A DNA stretch of 64,000 bases from a virus. The notes under the pieces were generated by a model. It ran no database searches. It was not told the origin of the DNA and saw nothing but the letters and a program-made list of their open reading frames with translations. The DNA lies in IMG/VR virus record IMGVR_UViG_3300020183_000040, positions 1-64,000 of that record. One strand, 5' to 3'. Both the position numbers and the translations under genes were made by a program. Positions 1-6,973 of this stretch are shown here, piece by piece (the first letter of the stretch is position 1; each line of letters starts with the position of its first letter).

Positions 1-147
1 TTCCTTGCGTTCATTGCTATACTTGGTTGGAACGCATTTCTCATTCAACGTGATGACAAACTGTTCAAGGCATACTATCACGAAACTGCCAAAGAGCAGT
101 ATTGTGCATCTCTCAAAGTATGGCACCCTGATTGTAAAATTGAGTGA
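1..147 (+). CDS. C-terminal end of a small protein, truncated by the window edge
   Basis: Frame 1 is open from the first base to a TGA at 145-147, giving 48 residues. They begin with a hydrophobic stretch (FLAFIAILGWNAFLI) and continue as a soluble, charged and aromatic tail ending in CKIE. This looks like a one-pass membrane protein of the small kind common in T4-like cyanophages. The start codon lies left of the window, so length and family cannot be given. A dyad and promoter follow directly, so it probably ends its own transcription unit. Confidence 0.6.
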   Translation, partial: FLAFIAILGWNAFLIQRDDKLFKAYYHETAKEQYCASLKVWHPDCKIE

Positions 148-153
148 TGCCGT

Positions 154-212
154 GTGCCAGTCCACAAACTGTCACAACCCCTCTTGATTTCCGCGCCATT
201 CCGTGCCATACT
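154..212 (+). promoter_or_regulatory. Dyad operator-like site plus sigma70-type promoter, copy A
   Basis: An imperfect inverted repeat GTGCCAGT (154-161) / ACTGTCAC (168-175) with a 6-base gap is followed by AACCCCTCTTGATTTCC. The promoter reads TTGATT (184-189), a 17-base spacer and CATACT (207-212). The arrangement recurs almost unchanged at 1728-1786, which argues for function. Transcription would start about 6-7 bases after the -10, essentially on the ATG at 219, so the message would be leaderless or nearly so. The dyad lies upstream of the -35, where an activator or repressor could bind; the binding protein is unknown. Confidence 0.6.
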
Positions 213-218
213 ATCAGT

Positions 219-626
219 ATGAAAAACAACAACACCACTTCCACTCTGTTCCAAACTGGCAACGACCTCTCTGAGGATCTCATTTCTGTCTTTCGTGCTC
301 TGAAGTCTGACACGTTCGATGTCTATCAGATGACTGAAGATCCTGATTGCACGATTGTTCACTCCTGCAAGCGTGGACCTTCCGAGTTGATTGAGTCTGA
401 CCCGATTCAAGGTAATACCTATCGCGCAGGTGTTGCTTACGATGTGTTCAACGTCTGGGTCACCATTCAGTCTGCTGTGCCTGGCAAGACGCCTGGTCTG
501 AAGAAGTGCATCGCTGAAGATGTTCGCTCCTTCGATGATGCTTGGCAAATTGCGTCTGAGTACATTCAGGACGTGCAATTCGACGAGAACTACATTCTCG
601 AAAACGACTACGATGACAACTTCTAA
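219..626 (+). CDS. Hypothetical phage protein, 135 aa
   Basis: I do not recognise this protein. It starts MKNNNTTSTLF and ends in an acidic, asparagine-rich tail (NDYDDNF). It has mixed alpha/beta character, no membrane segment, and three cysteines (one in IVHSC, one near KKC). An in-frame ATG at 144 lies inside the upstream dyad and overlaps the previous gene, so 219 is preferred; it follows the conserved promoter directly. GC content is visibly higher than in the structural genes further right. The next gene starts one base after its stop codon. Confidence 0.65.
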   Translation: MKNNNTTSTLFQTGNDLSEDLISVFRALKSDTFDVYQMTEDPDCTIVHSCKRGPSELIESDPIQGNTYRAGVAYDVFNVWVTIQSAVPGKTPGLKKCIAEDVRSFDDAWQIASEYIQDVQFDENYILENDYDDNF

Positions 627-627
627 G

Positions 628-744
628 ATGAAAACACTTTCGATTGTTTTTCTCATTTTCTTTCTGCTATTTCCCTCTGTACGGTATAGCACTGGTTCAC
701 TGATTTCATCGTTTGGTTCACTCATTCAATCCACTGCTGACTGA
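628..744 (+). CDS. Tiny secreted or membrane peptide, 38 aa
   Basis: It starts MKTLSIVFLIFFLLFPS, a lysine followed by about 14 hydrophobic residues, typical of a signal peptide or signal anchor. A short serine-rich tail (GSLISSFGSLIQSTAD) follows. It begins one base after the preceding stop, consistent with translational coupling. Function is unknown; single-pass peptides of this size in phages often sit in the host inner membrane. An upstream in-frame extension within the previous gene is compositionally unlike a protein and was not used. Confidence 0.5.
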   Translation: MKTLSIVFLIFFLLFPSVRYSTGSLISSFGSLIQSTAD

Positions 745-751
745 TTCTCTC

Positions 752-919
752 ATGACACGCGAACAACGTCAAAAAAACTACTATCGCCAACAATCTCACT
801 GGATTCGTGATAGTTTCACTTACATCAAAGATTCTCGCTGTATCGAAGAATCTTTCACTCCTGATGAATACTTAGACTATCTGGATCGCAAACTCTATCG
901 CCAATCAAATCACGCCTAA
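752..919 (+). CDS. Hypothetical protein, 55 aa
   Basis: The sequence starts MTREQRQKNYYRQQSHWIRDS. It is rich in arginine, glutamine, tyrosine and aspartate and is predicted largely helical, with no membrane segment. The start at 752 is chosen over the in-frame ATG at 713, which would overlap the preceding gene. Only one base separates its stop from the next ATG, so it belongs to a tightly packed operon. I do not recognise the family. Confidence 0.55.
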   Translation: MTREQRQKNYYRQQSHWIRDSFTYIKDSRCIEESFTPDEYLDYLDRKLYRQSNHA

Positions 920-920
920 A

Positions 921-1220
921 ATGTCCCTAGAACGCCCCGCAATCACCTCTCTACCACATACACCACCTGCGGGGTATTTCTATACCATTGGAGACCATTC
1001 ACCGAGGTTCTGGAGAGTTGATCTCGTGCATCCTCCAATATACTCTTACACAGATAAAGTTGTTTTCACTATCTGGGGTTTTCTATCCAAAAAAACATTA
1101 CAAATCCATGCTCCTGTAAATAGTAAAACACCAGGCAAAATCATCCCTTCCGAACTTACAACTCCATGGTCAGCAATGTTCCCCCCAAAAGTGTCACCTC
1201 TGGTCAAATTGTTTTCATAG
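921..1220 (+). CDS. Hypothetical protein, 99 aa
   Basis: This protein is rich in proline and aromatic residues, with a motif GYFYTIGDHSPRFWRV near residues 18-33, and looks beta-rich and soluble. It follows the previous gene by one base. Its last 18 codons overlap the next gene in another frame, so either its C-terminus or the downstream start is less certain. The family is not recognised. Confidence 0.5.
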   Translation: MSLERPAITSLPHTPPAGYFYTIGDHSPRFWRVDLVHPPIYSYTDKVVFTIWGFLSKKTLQIHAPVNSKTPGKIIPSELTTPWSAMFPPKVSPLVKLFS

Positions 1221-1369
1221 TTGGTGATCACGTTGTGTGGAGACATATTGATGGTCATGTCTATTTTGTCGATGATGATTACATAACTATTTGTGTCAAA
1301 GGTTCTCAGTGTTGTGTACTTTGCTATCGTGAGAATTGGAAAGAGGTTGTCCATCAGGAACGCAAATAA
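1166..1369 (+). CDS. Small beta-barrel-like cyanophage protein, 67 aa
   Basis: The protein contains IVFIVGDHVVWRHIDGHVYFVDDDYITICV, then a Cys-rich turn and VLCYRENWKEV. This layout (GD.V.W...GHV.FV.DDYITI and a final CYR..W.EV) resembles a family of about 70-90 aa proteins I recall from T4-like cyanophages, likely an SH3-like or KOW-like small barrel. It overlaps the upstream gene by 55 bases, so translation probably starts inside it. Function is unknown. Confidence 0.6.
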   Translation: MVSNVPPKSVTSGQIVFIVGDHVVWRHIDGHVYFVDDDYITICVKGSQCCVLCYRENWKEVVHQERK

Positions 1370-1370
1370 G

Positions 1371-1529
1371 ATGAACTCTAAAACTACTCTTCAAGAAGAA
1401 TTGTCCTACATTGCTATCACCTTCAGAGAGACAGTTAGTATAGTTTTCCACAGGTTTTTCCACAGGGTAGATGATAGATTGTGGAAAACGCGGTATTATT
1501 TCGAAATGTTGAAAAAAATGTGGTTGTGA
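1371..1529 (+). CDS. Hypothetical protein, 52 aa, reading through DnaA-box-like DNA
   Basis: The start ATG lies directly after the previous stop (TAAG ATG). The protein reads MNSKTTLQEELSYIAITF and then HRFFHRVDDRLWKTRYYFE; it is basic and helical. The DNA that encodes the HRFFHRV segment holds three copies of TTTTCCACA in either orientation, so its codons may be constrained by a DNA-level role. It may be a real small gene or a chance frame over a regulatory or replication element. Confidence 0.4.
   Translation: MNSKTTLQEELSYIAITFRETVSIVFHRFFHRVDDRLWKTRYYFEMLKKMWL
1444..1488. other. Cluster of three DnaA-box-like 9-mers
   Basis: TTTTCCACA occurs at 1444-1452 and 1456-1464, and its reverse complement TGTGGAAAA at 1480-1488. 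This is close to the bacterial DnaA box (TTATCCACA) and, as I recall, matches the cyanobacterial version. Three exact copies within 45 bases is far above chance. A host DnaA-binding site or a phage replication element is possible; direct function is not shown. Confidence 0.45.
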
Positions 1530-1662
1530 GAGAATGATCGAGGAAATGTGCGAGTGAATAGCAACCTTAGCACGTTCGTCATCGATTTGTCAATCCCCCA
1601 CAGATTAGCACTCCGAATACCTCACAAACCCATCAGAAATGCTCATGAATCGCATCATCCAC

Positions 1663-1691
1663 TTGACAAACATTCAGAGGTCCTCTATACT
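1663..1691 (+). promoter_or_regulatory. Strong sigma70-type promoter
   Basis: TTGACA (1663-1668), a 17-base spacer, and TATACT (1686-1691). It matches the housekeeping consensus at 11 of 12 positions and should be read by the unmodified host polymerase early in infection. The transcript would run through the dyad at 1728 into the gene at 1815. Confidence 0.75.
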
Positions 1692-1727
1692 AACACTGTA
1701 AGGGTTCAGAAATACCTAACCCTCGAT

Positions 1728-1786
1728 GTGCCAGTCAGACAAGTGTCACAACCCCTCTTGATTTCCCTCTGAATCCCTGCCATACT
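1728..1786 (+). promoter_or_regulatory. Dyad operator-like site plus sigma70-type promoter, copy B
   Basis: GTGCCAGT (1728-1735) / AGTGTCAC (1742-1749) form the imperfect dyad. The block AACCCCTCTTGATTTCC is then identical to copy A at 154-212. The -35 is TTGATT (1758-1763), the spacer 17 bases and the -10 CATACT (1781-1786). The ATG of the downstream gene is at 1815, leaving a leader of about 20 bases, unlike copy A. Confidence 0.65.
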
Positions 1787-1814
1787 ACAAGAGTCAACCA
1801 AACAACCCCCTCTC

Positions 1815-2129
1815 ATGCGTAAGATCGAACGACTGATGAATGATGCTATCACTGCTGGCAAAGATTTCAAGTCTGGCAACACTCAAGTTGTGACGATTGA
1901 GGACGTTTCGTTTGTCTATCTGCATGGCAATCACATCGCCTCTGTAGGTAACGACTTCCTGCAACTGTTCTCTGGTGGATGGCAATCTGTGACCACAAAG
2001 TCTCGTTTGAATGCTATTCTTGTCGCCCATGGTTTGCCTGGTGAGAAAATCTTCCAGAAAAACTTCCAGTGGTTTGTTTCACAGCGAGGCGGTCCTATTC
2101 CTTTCTTCTCAGGTATGCGTCTCGCCTGA
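1815..2129 (+). CDS. Hypothetical protein with LHGNHIA motif, 104 aa
   Basis: It begins MRKIERLMNDAITAGKDF and contains VYLHGNHIASV near residues 34-44, followed by a Trp-rich centre and SRLNAILVAHG. I recall small phage proteins with the same pattern (MxKIE..M..AI......NT.V....V.LHGNHIA), all of unknown function; they look like compact alpha/beta proteins. Two stacked promoters precede it, implying early expression. Confidence 0.65.
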   Translation: MRKIERLMNDAITAGKDFKSGNTQVVTIEDVSFVYLHGNHIASVGNDFLQLFSGGWQSVTTKSRLNAILVAHGLPGEKIFQKNFQWFVSQRGGPIPFFSGMRLA

Positions 2130-2132
2130 TAG

Positions 2133-2150
2133 TTTTCCACAATTTCCACA
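2133..2150. other. Second DnaA-box-like site (tandem)
   Basis: TTTTCCACA at 2133-2141 is abutted by the near match ATTTCCACA at 2142-2150, just after the stop of the 104-aa gene. With the cluster at 1444-1488 this gives five such boxes in about 700 bases. Confidence 0.35.
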
Positions 2151-2182
2151 ACTCACTCACACACACATTCACTATCACTACT

Positions 2183-2359
2183 ATGCTGAATCTGAACACC
2201 CCACGTACACTCACCCAGTTGCGTTATGCCAAAGACGGTAATGCTCTGCTACGTGTACTTTCACAGTTCGATGTCACTGAAACTCCCTCACAAAAACTCC
2301 CCTCACCTGGGAAAATCCTTGTGGGTTATGGACAGGACTTGACAGAAGTTGTTTTTTGA
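2183..2359 (+). CDS. Hypothetical protein, 58 aa
   Basis: It reads MLNLNTPRTLTQLRYAKDGNALLRVL and ends LVGYGQDLTEVVF. It is soluble, with a helical N-terminal half and a proline-containing turn. The ORF extends upstream through the DnaA-like boxes, but the ATG at 2183 gives a cleaner protein. Its last codons overlap the -35 element of the next promoter. The family is not recognised. Confidence 0.45.
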   Translation: MLNLNTPRTLTQLRYAKDGNALLRVLSQFDVTETPSQKLPSPGKILVGYGQDLTEVVF

Positions 2360-2367
2360 AGTATACT
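2339..2367 (+). promoter_or_regulatory. Strong sigma70-type promoter
   Basis: TTGACA (2339-2344), a 17-base spacer, and TATACT (2362-2367), the same hexamers as at 1663-1691. It lies across the end of the 58-aa gene and about 24 bases before the ATG at 2391, so it serves the small acidic gene downstream. Confidence 0.75.
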
Positions 2368-2390
2368 AACTACTACCAATGATTTACACT

Positions 2391-2522
2391 ATGAAAATCG
2401 AAGATGATTACAAACAGTACGAAGATCGTGTCGAGGAAGATGAGTGGATCTCTACCATCTTAGGCGCTCCCGATGATGTACTGGATGACCTGCGAGAGGT
2501 ATACATGGACGAGTATGTGTGA
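2391..2522 (+). CDS. Small very acidic protein, 43 aa
   Basis: It starts MKIEDDYKQYEDRVEEDEW and ends REVYMDEYV. About 40 percent of the residues are Asp or Glu, and it is likely helical. Its own near-consensus promoter sits just upstream. Small acidic early phage proteins often bind host enzymes or mimic DNA, but nothing here identifies a target. An in-frame ATG at 2379 would add four residues. Confidence 0.55.
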   Translation: MKIEDDYKQYEDRVEEDEWISTILGAPDDVLDDLREVYMDEYV

Positions 2523-2699
2523 CCTCTGAGTATACCTAACTAGCGCCAAAACCCAGTGGTGGCGGGCGTTTTCGGGGTCGGGGGCGGCCGTATATAAAGA
2601 AAAGGGTCCTATCTAATCTATAAAAGTATCCAATCGACAGTGTGGTACTTGCCTATATAAAAAAAATCTCCCAGAAAAAATCGCCCCGTAGAGGTTTTC
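2523..2699 (+). promoter_or_regulatory. GC-rich intergenic island followed by three TATA-like boxes
   Basis: There is no gene here. 2544-2564 can form a weak hairpin (CGCCA/TGGCG) followed by a G-rich run (2561-2590) that is unlike the rest of the window. It is followed by TATAAAGA (2593-2600), TATAAAAG (2619-2626) and TATAAAAA (2656-2663), each one or two bases from the T4 late box TATAAATA. The left half may end the early operon and the right half may start transcription of the gene at 2700. Assignment as late promoters is tentative. Confidence 0.4.
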
Positions 2700-2906
2700 A
2701 TGGTCAGTCCTTTATACACTCAAGAACTAAGAACCCGCATCTTAGAAACTCTCATTCAGTACGAAGGATTGCTTGACACTCGGATGTATGGATGTGCAGA
2801 TTATCTCGCAACTGCTGGATTGGTATCTGACACTTCTCATATGATCCAAGGGTGGAATACTTGGAAGACTGAGCACACATCAGATGGATACCACGTCAAG
2901 CTGTAA
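2700..2906 (+). CDS. Hypothetical protein, 68 aa
   Basis: It starts MVSPLYTQELRTRILETLIQYEGLLDTRMYG, mostly helical, and ends in GYHVKL. No membrane segment is seen. The next gene begins four bases after its stop. The family is not recognised; a winged-helix-like small regulator cannot be excluded but no motif supports it. Confidence 0.5.
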   Translation: MVSPLYTQELRTRILETLIQYEGLLDTRMYGCADYLATAGLVSDTSHMIQGWNTWKTEHTSDGYHVKL

Positions 2907-2910
2907 AGAT

Positions 2911-3069
2911 ATGAAAAGATTTACCGTTAGCCTTCAAGAAGATGAATATGGAGATCTCATTCTACCAATTCCAGAAGAAGTTATCGATGACCTCGGATGG
3001 GAACTTGGGGATGAACTTCAATACATTGTAGATGGTGATACATTTCTTCTGAAAAAATATGAAGAATAA
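2911..3069 (+). CDS. SpoVT/AbrB-like small protein, 52 aa
   Basis: The core reads GDLILPIPEEVIDDLGWELGDELQYIVDGDTFLLKK. It has the pattern of a swapped-hairpin AbrB domain: 'vPIPeevl.eLGw..GDeL....dgd.i.lkk'. Such domains dimerise and bind DNA, as in AbrB and MazE antitoxins. Similar short proteins are known in T4-like cyanophages. No toxin partner is visible next door, so a transcriptional or structural role is more likely than a toxin-antitoxin pair. The start at 2911 (MKRFTV) is preferred to the in-frame ATG at 2884 inside the previous gene. Confidence 0.6.
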   Translation: MKRFTVSLQEDEYGDLILPIPEEVIDDLGWELGDELQYIVDGDTFLLKKYEE

Positions 3070-3102
3070 TTCAAATAACCTCTCCAGCGCGAATTCCAGA
3101 TT

Positions 3103-3390
3103 ATGACTAACCCTGACGACAACCCTAACACGAAACTGAGAGCACTACTGCGATATACTTCTAACAACGAAAATGAGTATGCCCACCGCGTTTCCTCTGA
3201 AGCAATACAAGCAATTATCAAAAGAGTGGTCGAGTTGGAAGAGAAAGTCAATGCGTTATCAAAGTGGTTAGATACGATTCATATTGCCCTTGTCTATAAG
3301 CCAGAGGGTGCAGAGAAGCATCTAAATATGGTAGAGAATTATAATGAAATTTATAGTCGTCTACGGAAATTAGAACATGAGCGGTTGTAA
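3103..3390 (+). CDS. Coiled-coil protein, 95 aa
   Basis: Residues about 30-60 (SSEAIQAIIKRVVELEEKVNALSKWLD) and 75-95 (YNEIYSRLRKLEHERL) have heptad-like spacing and suggest coiled coils. It is soluble. It overlaps the start of the large virion gene by 14 bases, so the two are probably translationally coupled. It could be a small virion or chaperone-like component; the family is not recognised. Confidence 0.55.
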   Translation: MTNPDDNPNTKLRALLRYTSNNENEYAHRVSSEAIQAIIKRVVELEEKVNALSKWLDTIHIALVYKPEGAEKHLNMVENYNEIYSRLRKLEHERL

Positions 3391-6300
3391 TACTGATGGG
3401 TCTCCGAAAGAGCAACAAGGATTCGGGCTTCCTACATTCAATAATAGTCATTGTGGCAACTGGATGCCAGATAGTGGTAAAGGAGTCAAGGTCACATCAT
3501 GGCATTATCCAGCACGTAATACCGACTTACATTGGCCTGGCGTAGAACGTGATCGAATCATGTACGGATCGGTCATCATGTCGATTGGTGGTCCCACCAC
3601 TGGGGGGAACCAAGCTTCGCTACCTCTTTCGACGTGTGGTAAAGAAAAAAGACTTGAAGGAAGCCAGTCGTCGGGCTTCGGCCGATCCAGCAGCAACACC
3701 CAAACCACTACAATGTATCGTGTATGGAATACAGTTCCTGCAAAACTTTCTTTTTTCCCGATTGATAGTGATCAGTGGTTTGCATATTTGTATGATACCT
3801 CAACTTATTTTGTTGCTGACAGTGCTTGCACCAAACATCTGACATATCAAATTCGAACAACATCGCAAGGCACTGGTACTGGCACTGGTACTGGTACTGG
3901 TACTGGCGGCGGTGGTGGTCTTGGGGGTGGCGGCCAGCAGCAGGTAGCATTTAGTACAAGGACTGAATGTGTACATTGTGGAGGGTCCGTCACTCCAACA
4001 TCCACCAGCATATCGTATACTACTCCAGACGGTGATCTTACTGGAATTCCTGAGCGTCCATTCCCAACGATCTATACTGCTAGCAGTGCAGTCAAAAGAA
4101 TTGCATTCAAATATAATAATGCAACAACTCAACTTACAAATAGTGTAACATCATTATCATTGCAAGTAGGTTCCACAACAACACCTGCCTGGGCAGAGAA
4201 CGCTGGCGTAAATACCTCTACATCAACCGTCAATAATTGGAGACAAAATGAATATGATGTTGATGTCTTCAAAGAATTTGGATCTCCGTCTTTTGCCAAT
4301 AAAGGTCTGATTATAACAGTAAGATTTACTCCAATTATTTTATCCCAAGTCAATGGAGTTTATACATTTGGTGGAACGACAATATCAATCGTTGGAGTTT
4401 CATCTGGTGGATCTGGATACGCAGTCAATAATAGTTTCAATTTATCTTATACTCATACTCACACCAACAATACTACGAGTGTAATCAATTTTACTGTGGT
4501 TATCACTGCTGTCGGAAGTGTTTCTGTGAGTTCTGGTACTGGAGCAACTAAAATTTCTAAAGGTGAATCTCTAAATGGATGGACAGTTGCTAAAGTTATG
4601 CACACTGACATCAAGAATTTTCCTTGGCATGTTCTAGAACTGTCTGGAAATGGTAGTAATTTTACAAAAGACACCAACTACACCACAAGTGGAGGAAAAA
4701 GTATCAATGTTTGTGCTGGAAAAGGTATTCCAGACCGTGCAATGATCGTAGGAATGTACGAATTCAGGCAAAAAGAGATACAATTTGAAATTCTAAATCT
4801 CAAAAAGGATGTTCCACACGCATTTGACGATATAAAACAACCAGAAGTTACAGTTACAGTGACCAATGGTGTTGTTACTGGTGCTACAATTGTAAGTGGA
4901 GGTAGTGGATTTGATAAATTGCCGTATCCTGCAACGATCGTTATTGGAATTCCACCAACAACCACGGGAAAACAAGCAGAAGTTGAAGGAAAATTCACTA
5001 ATGGAGTGCTTACTTCAGTAAAAATTATCAATGGCGGCAGTGGATATTCGACATCAGCACCGCCAGGGATAAAAGTTCCGTATATGTTCAAGAATAGAAC
5101 GGATACTGTGTTCGAAGGACTCGATCCAAACACGGTATCTGCGTTCAAAGACAAGGTTGCTTCCTATCAAGGTGAACTTGGTAAGTTTACTGGCGTAAAA
5201 AAGACACCAAAACCATCACAAAACACAAGTTTTCCTGATGTTGAGCAATTTGGACCAGAAAATAAGACATATAATAAAATGCCAGATCACTTTTTGCTCA
5301 AATTTTCACGTTCAAAGACTTATACAGACCCAAAAAGTGGACAAACTGTCAAAAAAACATCTGATGAATGGGGAGAAAAGGTATTTGTTACTATTGAAGA
5401 TGCTAAACTGAAGGCAGATGAACTCAAATCTGAGGGTTATGAAGTCTCTATTGAGAAAAAAGTAGGAGTTAGCTTCACAACTTATGCAAAAGAGGCAGAA
5501 AAAGAGTATGAGAAGTATGCAAAAGAGACAACAAGCGCAGGAAAAAACGCTGGTTTGACTGCACCTGCAACAACTGAAGAAGAATATAAGGCAATTCTTG
5601 GTGCTGGATCACAACCAGTCCAAAATATTACTCCTCTAAGCATTGTTGAAGACTTCGACTACGATTCAAAAACAAAAGTTACCTATACTCTTGCCCAAGA
5701 TAAATTTGATAAGGCAGATATTGACAAATTACCCATCCAACCACCAGTAAAAAGTGATCAATACTATACAAACCTTGATAAAACGTTAGGAAAGGTGGCA
5801 GCACCCACTCAAACTGGCAAAGTAAATAAGGATTTATACTCAGATGAACCAACTAGCGTCATAAAAAAAGAAACATCTACCGAAATTAGTACTATTACTA
5901 AGGCTGGCACACAACTGAGTTACACTAAACAGTTTGGTGCTGACTATGATACTAAAGATAAAAATTTCGATCAAATGATCGATGACATTACATACAAACC
6001 AGATCAGCATAAGTACACAAATCCTTATGATCTTCCAAAAGTTATTACGGTCAAAGCTTCATTTTCAAAATTACCTTGTGCAAGTCGTTATAGAAAATAT
6101 TTTATTATTCAATATGTTCCTGATAAAAGAGAAAATAGTTACATAACAGTAAATTTAGCTGTAACTTCAGCAAATACAAACAACTGTAACAATGTTTGCT
6201 CACCATGCCCAATTATTCCTAACCCTCCTAGTTTTGGGGCAGGAACTAATCAGACTCAGGGCACAGGTGCTAACGCCACCACCTTCAATACCGCTGAAAC

Positions 6301-6451
6301 ACTAATCGGATGTTCAATCCAAGCTCTGGGTCCAACTACTTTTAGTGTCTCTGGCACAATAGATATATATAATAACCTCACAGCAACTACACAGGTCTTT
6401 GCTTCTGCAGTTTCTGCTTGGGGTAACCCATTTGAGTCGGAGTGTCCATAA
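3377..6451 (+). CDS. Modular virion structural protein, 1024 aa
   Basis: This large protein is probably part of the baseplate or fibre complex. Residues 1-112 are Gly/Ser/Trp-rich and unlike the rest. Residues about 165-176 are a (Gly-Thr)6 run followed by a poly-Gly linker. Beta-rich sequence continues to about 480 and includes SSGGSGYAV. Two more GGSG(Y/F) repeats lie at about 510-560. Residues 580-900 are a charged Lys/Glu/Thr-rich region with coiled-coil-like parts, and the end is Cys- and Pro-rich. ATG codons at 3377 and 3713 (MYRVWNTVP) are both possible; the first overlaps the previous gene. A PAAR-like gene follows at once, which suggests a central-spike or hub neighbourhood, though no gp5 lysozyme domain is visible. 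Confidence 0.7.
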   Translation: MSGCNTDGSPKEQQGFGLPTFNNSHCGNWMPDSGKGVKVTSWHYPARNTDLHWPGVERDRIMYGSVIMSIGGPTTGGNQASLPLSTCGKEKRLEGSQSSGFGRSSSNTQTTTMYRVWNTVPAKLSFFPIDSDQWFAYLYDTSTYFVADSACTKHLTYQIRTTSQGTGTGTGTGTGTGGGGGLGGGGQQQVAFSTRTECVHCGGSVTPTSTSISYTTPDGDLTGIPERPFPTIYTASSAVKRIAFKYNNATTQLTNSVTSLSLQVGSTTTPAWAENAGVNTSTSTVNNWRQNEYDVDVFKEFGSPSFANKGLIITVRFTPIILSQVNGVYTFGGTTISIVGVSSGGSGYAVNNSFNLSYTHTHTNNTTSVINFTVVITAVGSVSVSSGTGATKISKGESLNGWTVAKVMHTDIKNFPWHVLELSGNGSNFTKDTNYTTSGGKSINVCAGKGIPDRAMIVGMYEFRQKEIQFEILNLKKDVPHAFDDIKQPEVTVTVTNGVVTGATIVSGGSGFDKLPYPATIVIGIPPTTTGKQAEVEGKFTNGVLTSVKIINGGSGYSTSAPPGIKVPYMFKNRTDTVFEGLDPNTVSAFKDKVASYQGELGKFTGVKKTPKPSQNTSFPDVEQFGPENKTYNKMPDHFLLKFSRSKTYTDPKSGQTVKKTSDEWGEKVFVTIEDAKLKADELKSEGYEVSIEKKVGVSFTTYAKEAEKEYEKYAKETTSAGKNAGLTAPATTEEEYKAILGAGSQPVQNITPLSIVEDFDYDSKTKVTYTLAQDKFDKADIDKLPIQPPVKSDQYYTNLDKTLGKVAAPTQTGKVNKDLYSDEPTSVIKKETSTEISTITKAGTQLSYTKQFGADYDTKDKNFDQMIDDITYKPDQHKYTNPYDLPKVITVKASFSKLPCASRYRKYFIIQYVPDKRENSYITVNLAVTSANTNNCNNVCSPCPIIPNPPSFGAGTNQTQGTGANATTFNTAETLIGCSIQALGPTTFSVSGTIDIYNNLTATTQVFASAVSAWGNPFESECP
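3869..3904 (+). repeat. GGYACT hexamer microsatellite (six copies)
   Basis: Six tandem GGYACT units encode (Gly-Thr)6 and run into GGC/GGT-rich DNA coding a glycine linker. Because the unit is six bases, copy changes keep the frame and would only lengthen or shorten the linker of the 1024-aa protein. Confidence 0.8.
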
Positions 6452-6970
6452 ATGCCAGGTCCAGGTTGCGCCCTTTTCAAAGGAGTCTGTAGCGGTCACG
6501 GGAAGTGTGTTCCAGGTATCATTCATGCTACTATCCAATGTATCCCGAGTGGAGGCAGCTGTGCCACCGCACCAAAGAAAACTGTAGCAGCAATGGATGC
6601 TTATACTCAATGGCCACCTGCTCCCCTAGTACCGAAGACAGTTGGATTTTGTGTAACAGTAAAAGTTGAGAAATTGATTCCAATTGTAAATGGTGATATA
6701 CTACAAGAGCACAAGTCACCTTGTATGAACAAGATCATAACATCTCCTTGCCCAAAAGCACAGAATAGTCCAGTTCCAATCATGTGTAATGCGACAGTAT
6801 TTACATGTGCAGATGATGCAGGCGGAATTGGACACCAAAGAGTTGCAGTGGCAACTAGTAAAACAGTATTTTTTGAAAAAAAGAATGCATGTAGAATAGG
6901 AGATGGATTTGCTATCCCATGCAAGAGCAAAATTCCAACAGGAGCAAAAACAGTACTTATAGGTCCCTAA
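6452..6970 (+). CDS. PAAR-like baseplate spike-tip candidate, 172 aa
   Basis: It starts MPGPGCALFKGVCSGHGKC and is Cys/Gly/Pro-rich. Its end (NACRIGDGFAIPCKSKIPTGAKTVLIGP) matches the closing pattern of PAAR proteins, 'GD...C...I..Gs.tVliG'. PAAR proteins cap the central spike of contractile tails (gp5.4 in T4). It is longer than classical PAAR tips (about 95 aa), with an extra middle part (residues 45-110). It abuts the 1024-aa gene with no gap. Family assignment rests on the terminal motif, so it is likely but not certain. Confidence 0.55.
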   Translation: MPGPGCALFKGVCSGHGKCVPGIIHATIQCIPSGGSCATAPKKTVAAMDAYTQWPPAPLVPKTVGFCVTVKVEKLIPIVNGDILQEHKSPCMNKIITSPCPKAQNSPVPIMCNATVFTCADDAGGIGHQRVAVATSKTVFFEKKNACRIGDGFAIPCKSKIPTGAKTVLIGP

Positions 6971-6973
6971 ATT

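Larger units (their letters stand above)
1530..1814 (+). promoter_or_regulatory. Non-coding regulatory stretch with two promoters
   Basis: This 285-base gap carries no convincing gene. It holds a near-consensus sigma70 promoter at 1663-1691 and the duplicated dyad/promoter cassette at 1728-1786. The segment 1530-1660 shows nothing I can name. Both promoters point to the gene at 1815, so that gene has two stacked start sites, one of them likely regulated through the dyad. Confidence 0.55.

Noticed and set aside
144-218. Upstream ATG that would add 25 residues to the 135-aa protein
   Set aside because: It lies inside the operator/promoter cassette and overlaps the previous stop; the ATG at 219 is better placed.
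1548-1772. Open frame of 74 codons on the plus strand
   Set aside because: It runs through a near-consensus promoter and the duplicated dyad cassette, and its composition is not protein-like; the stretch is better read as regulatory DNA.
2911-3069. Toxin-antitoxin pair based on the AbrB-like protein
   Set aside because: Neither neighbour looks like a MazF/RelE/VapC-type toxin; the AbrB-like protein stands alone.
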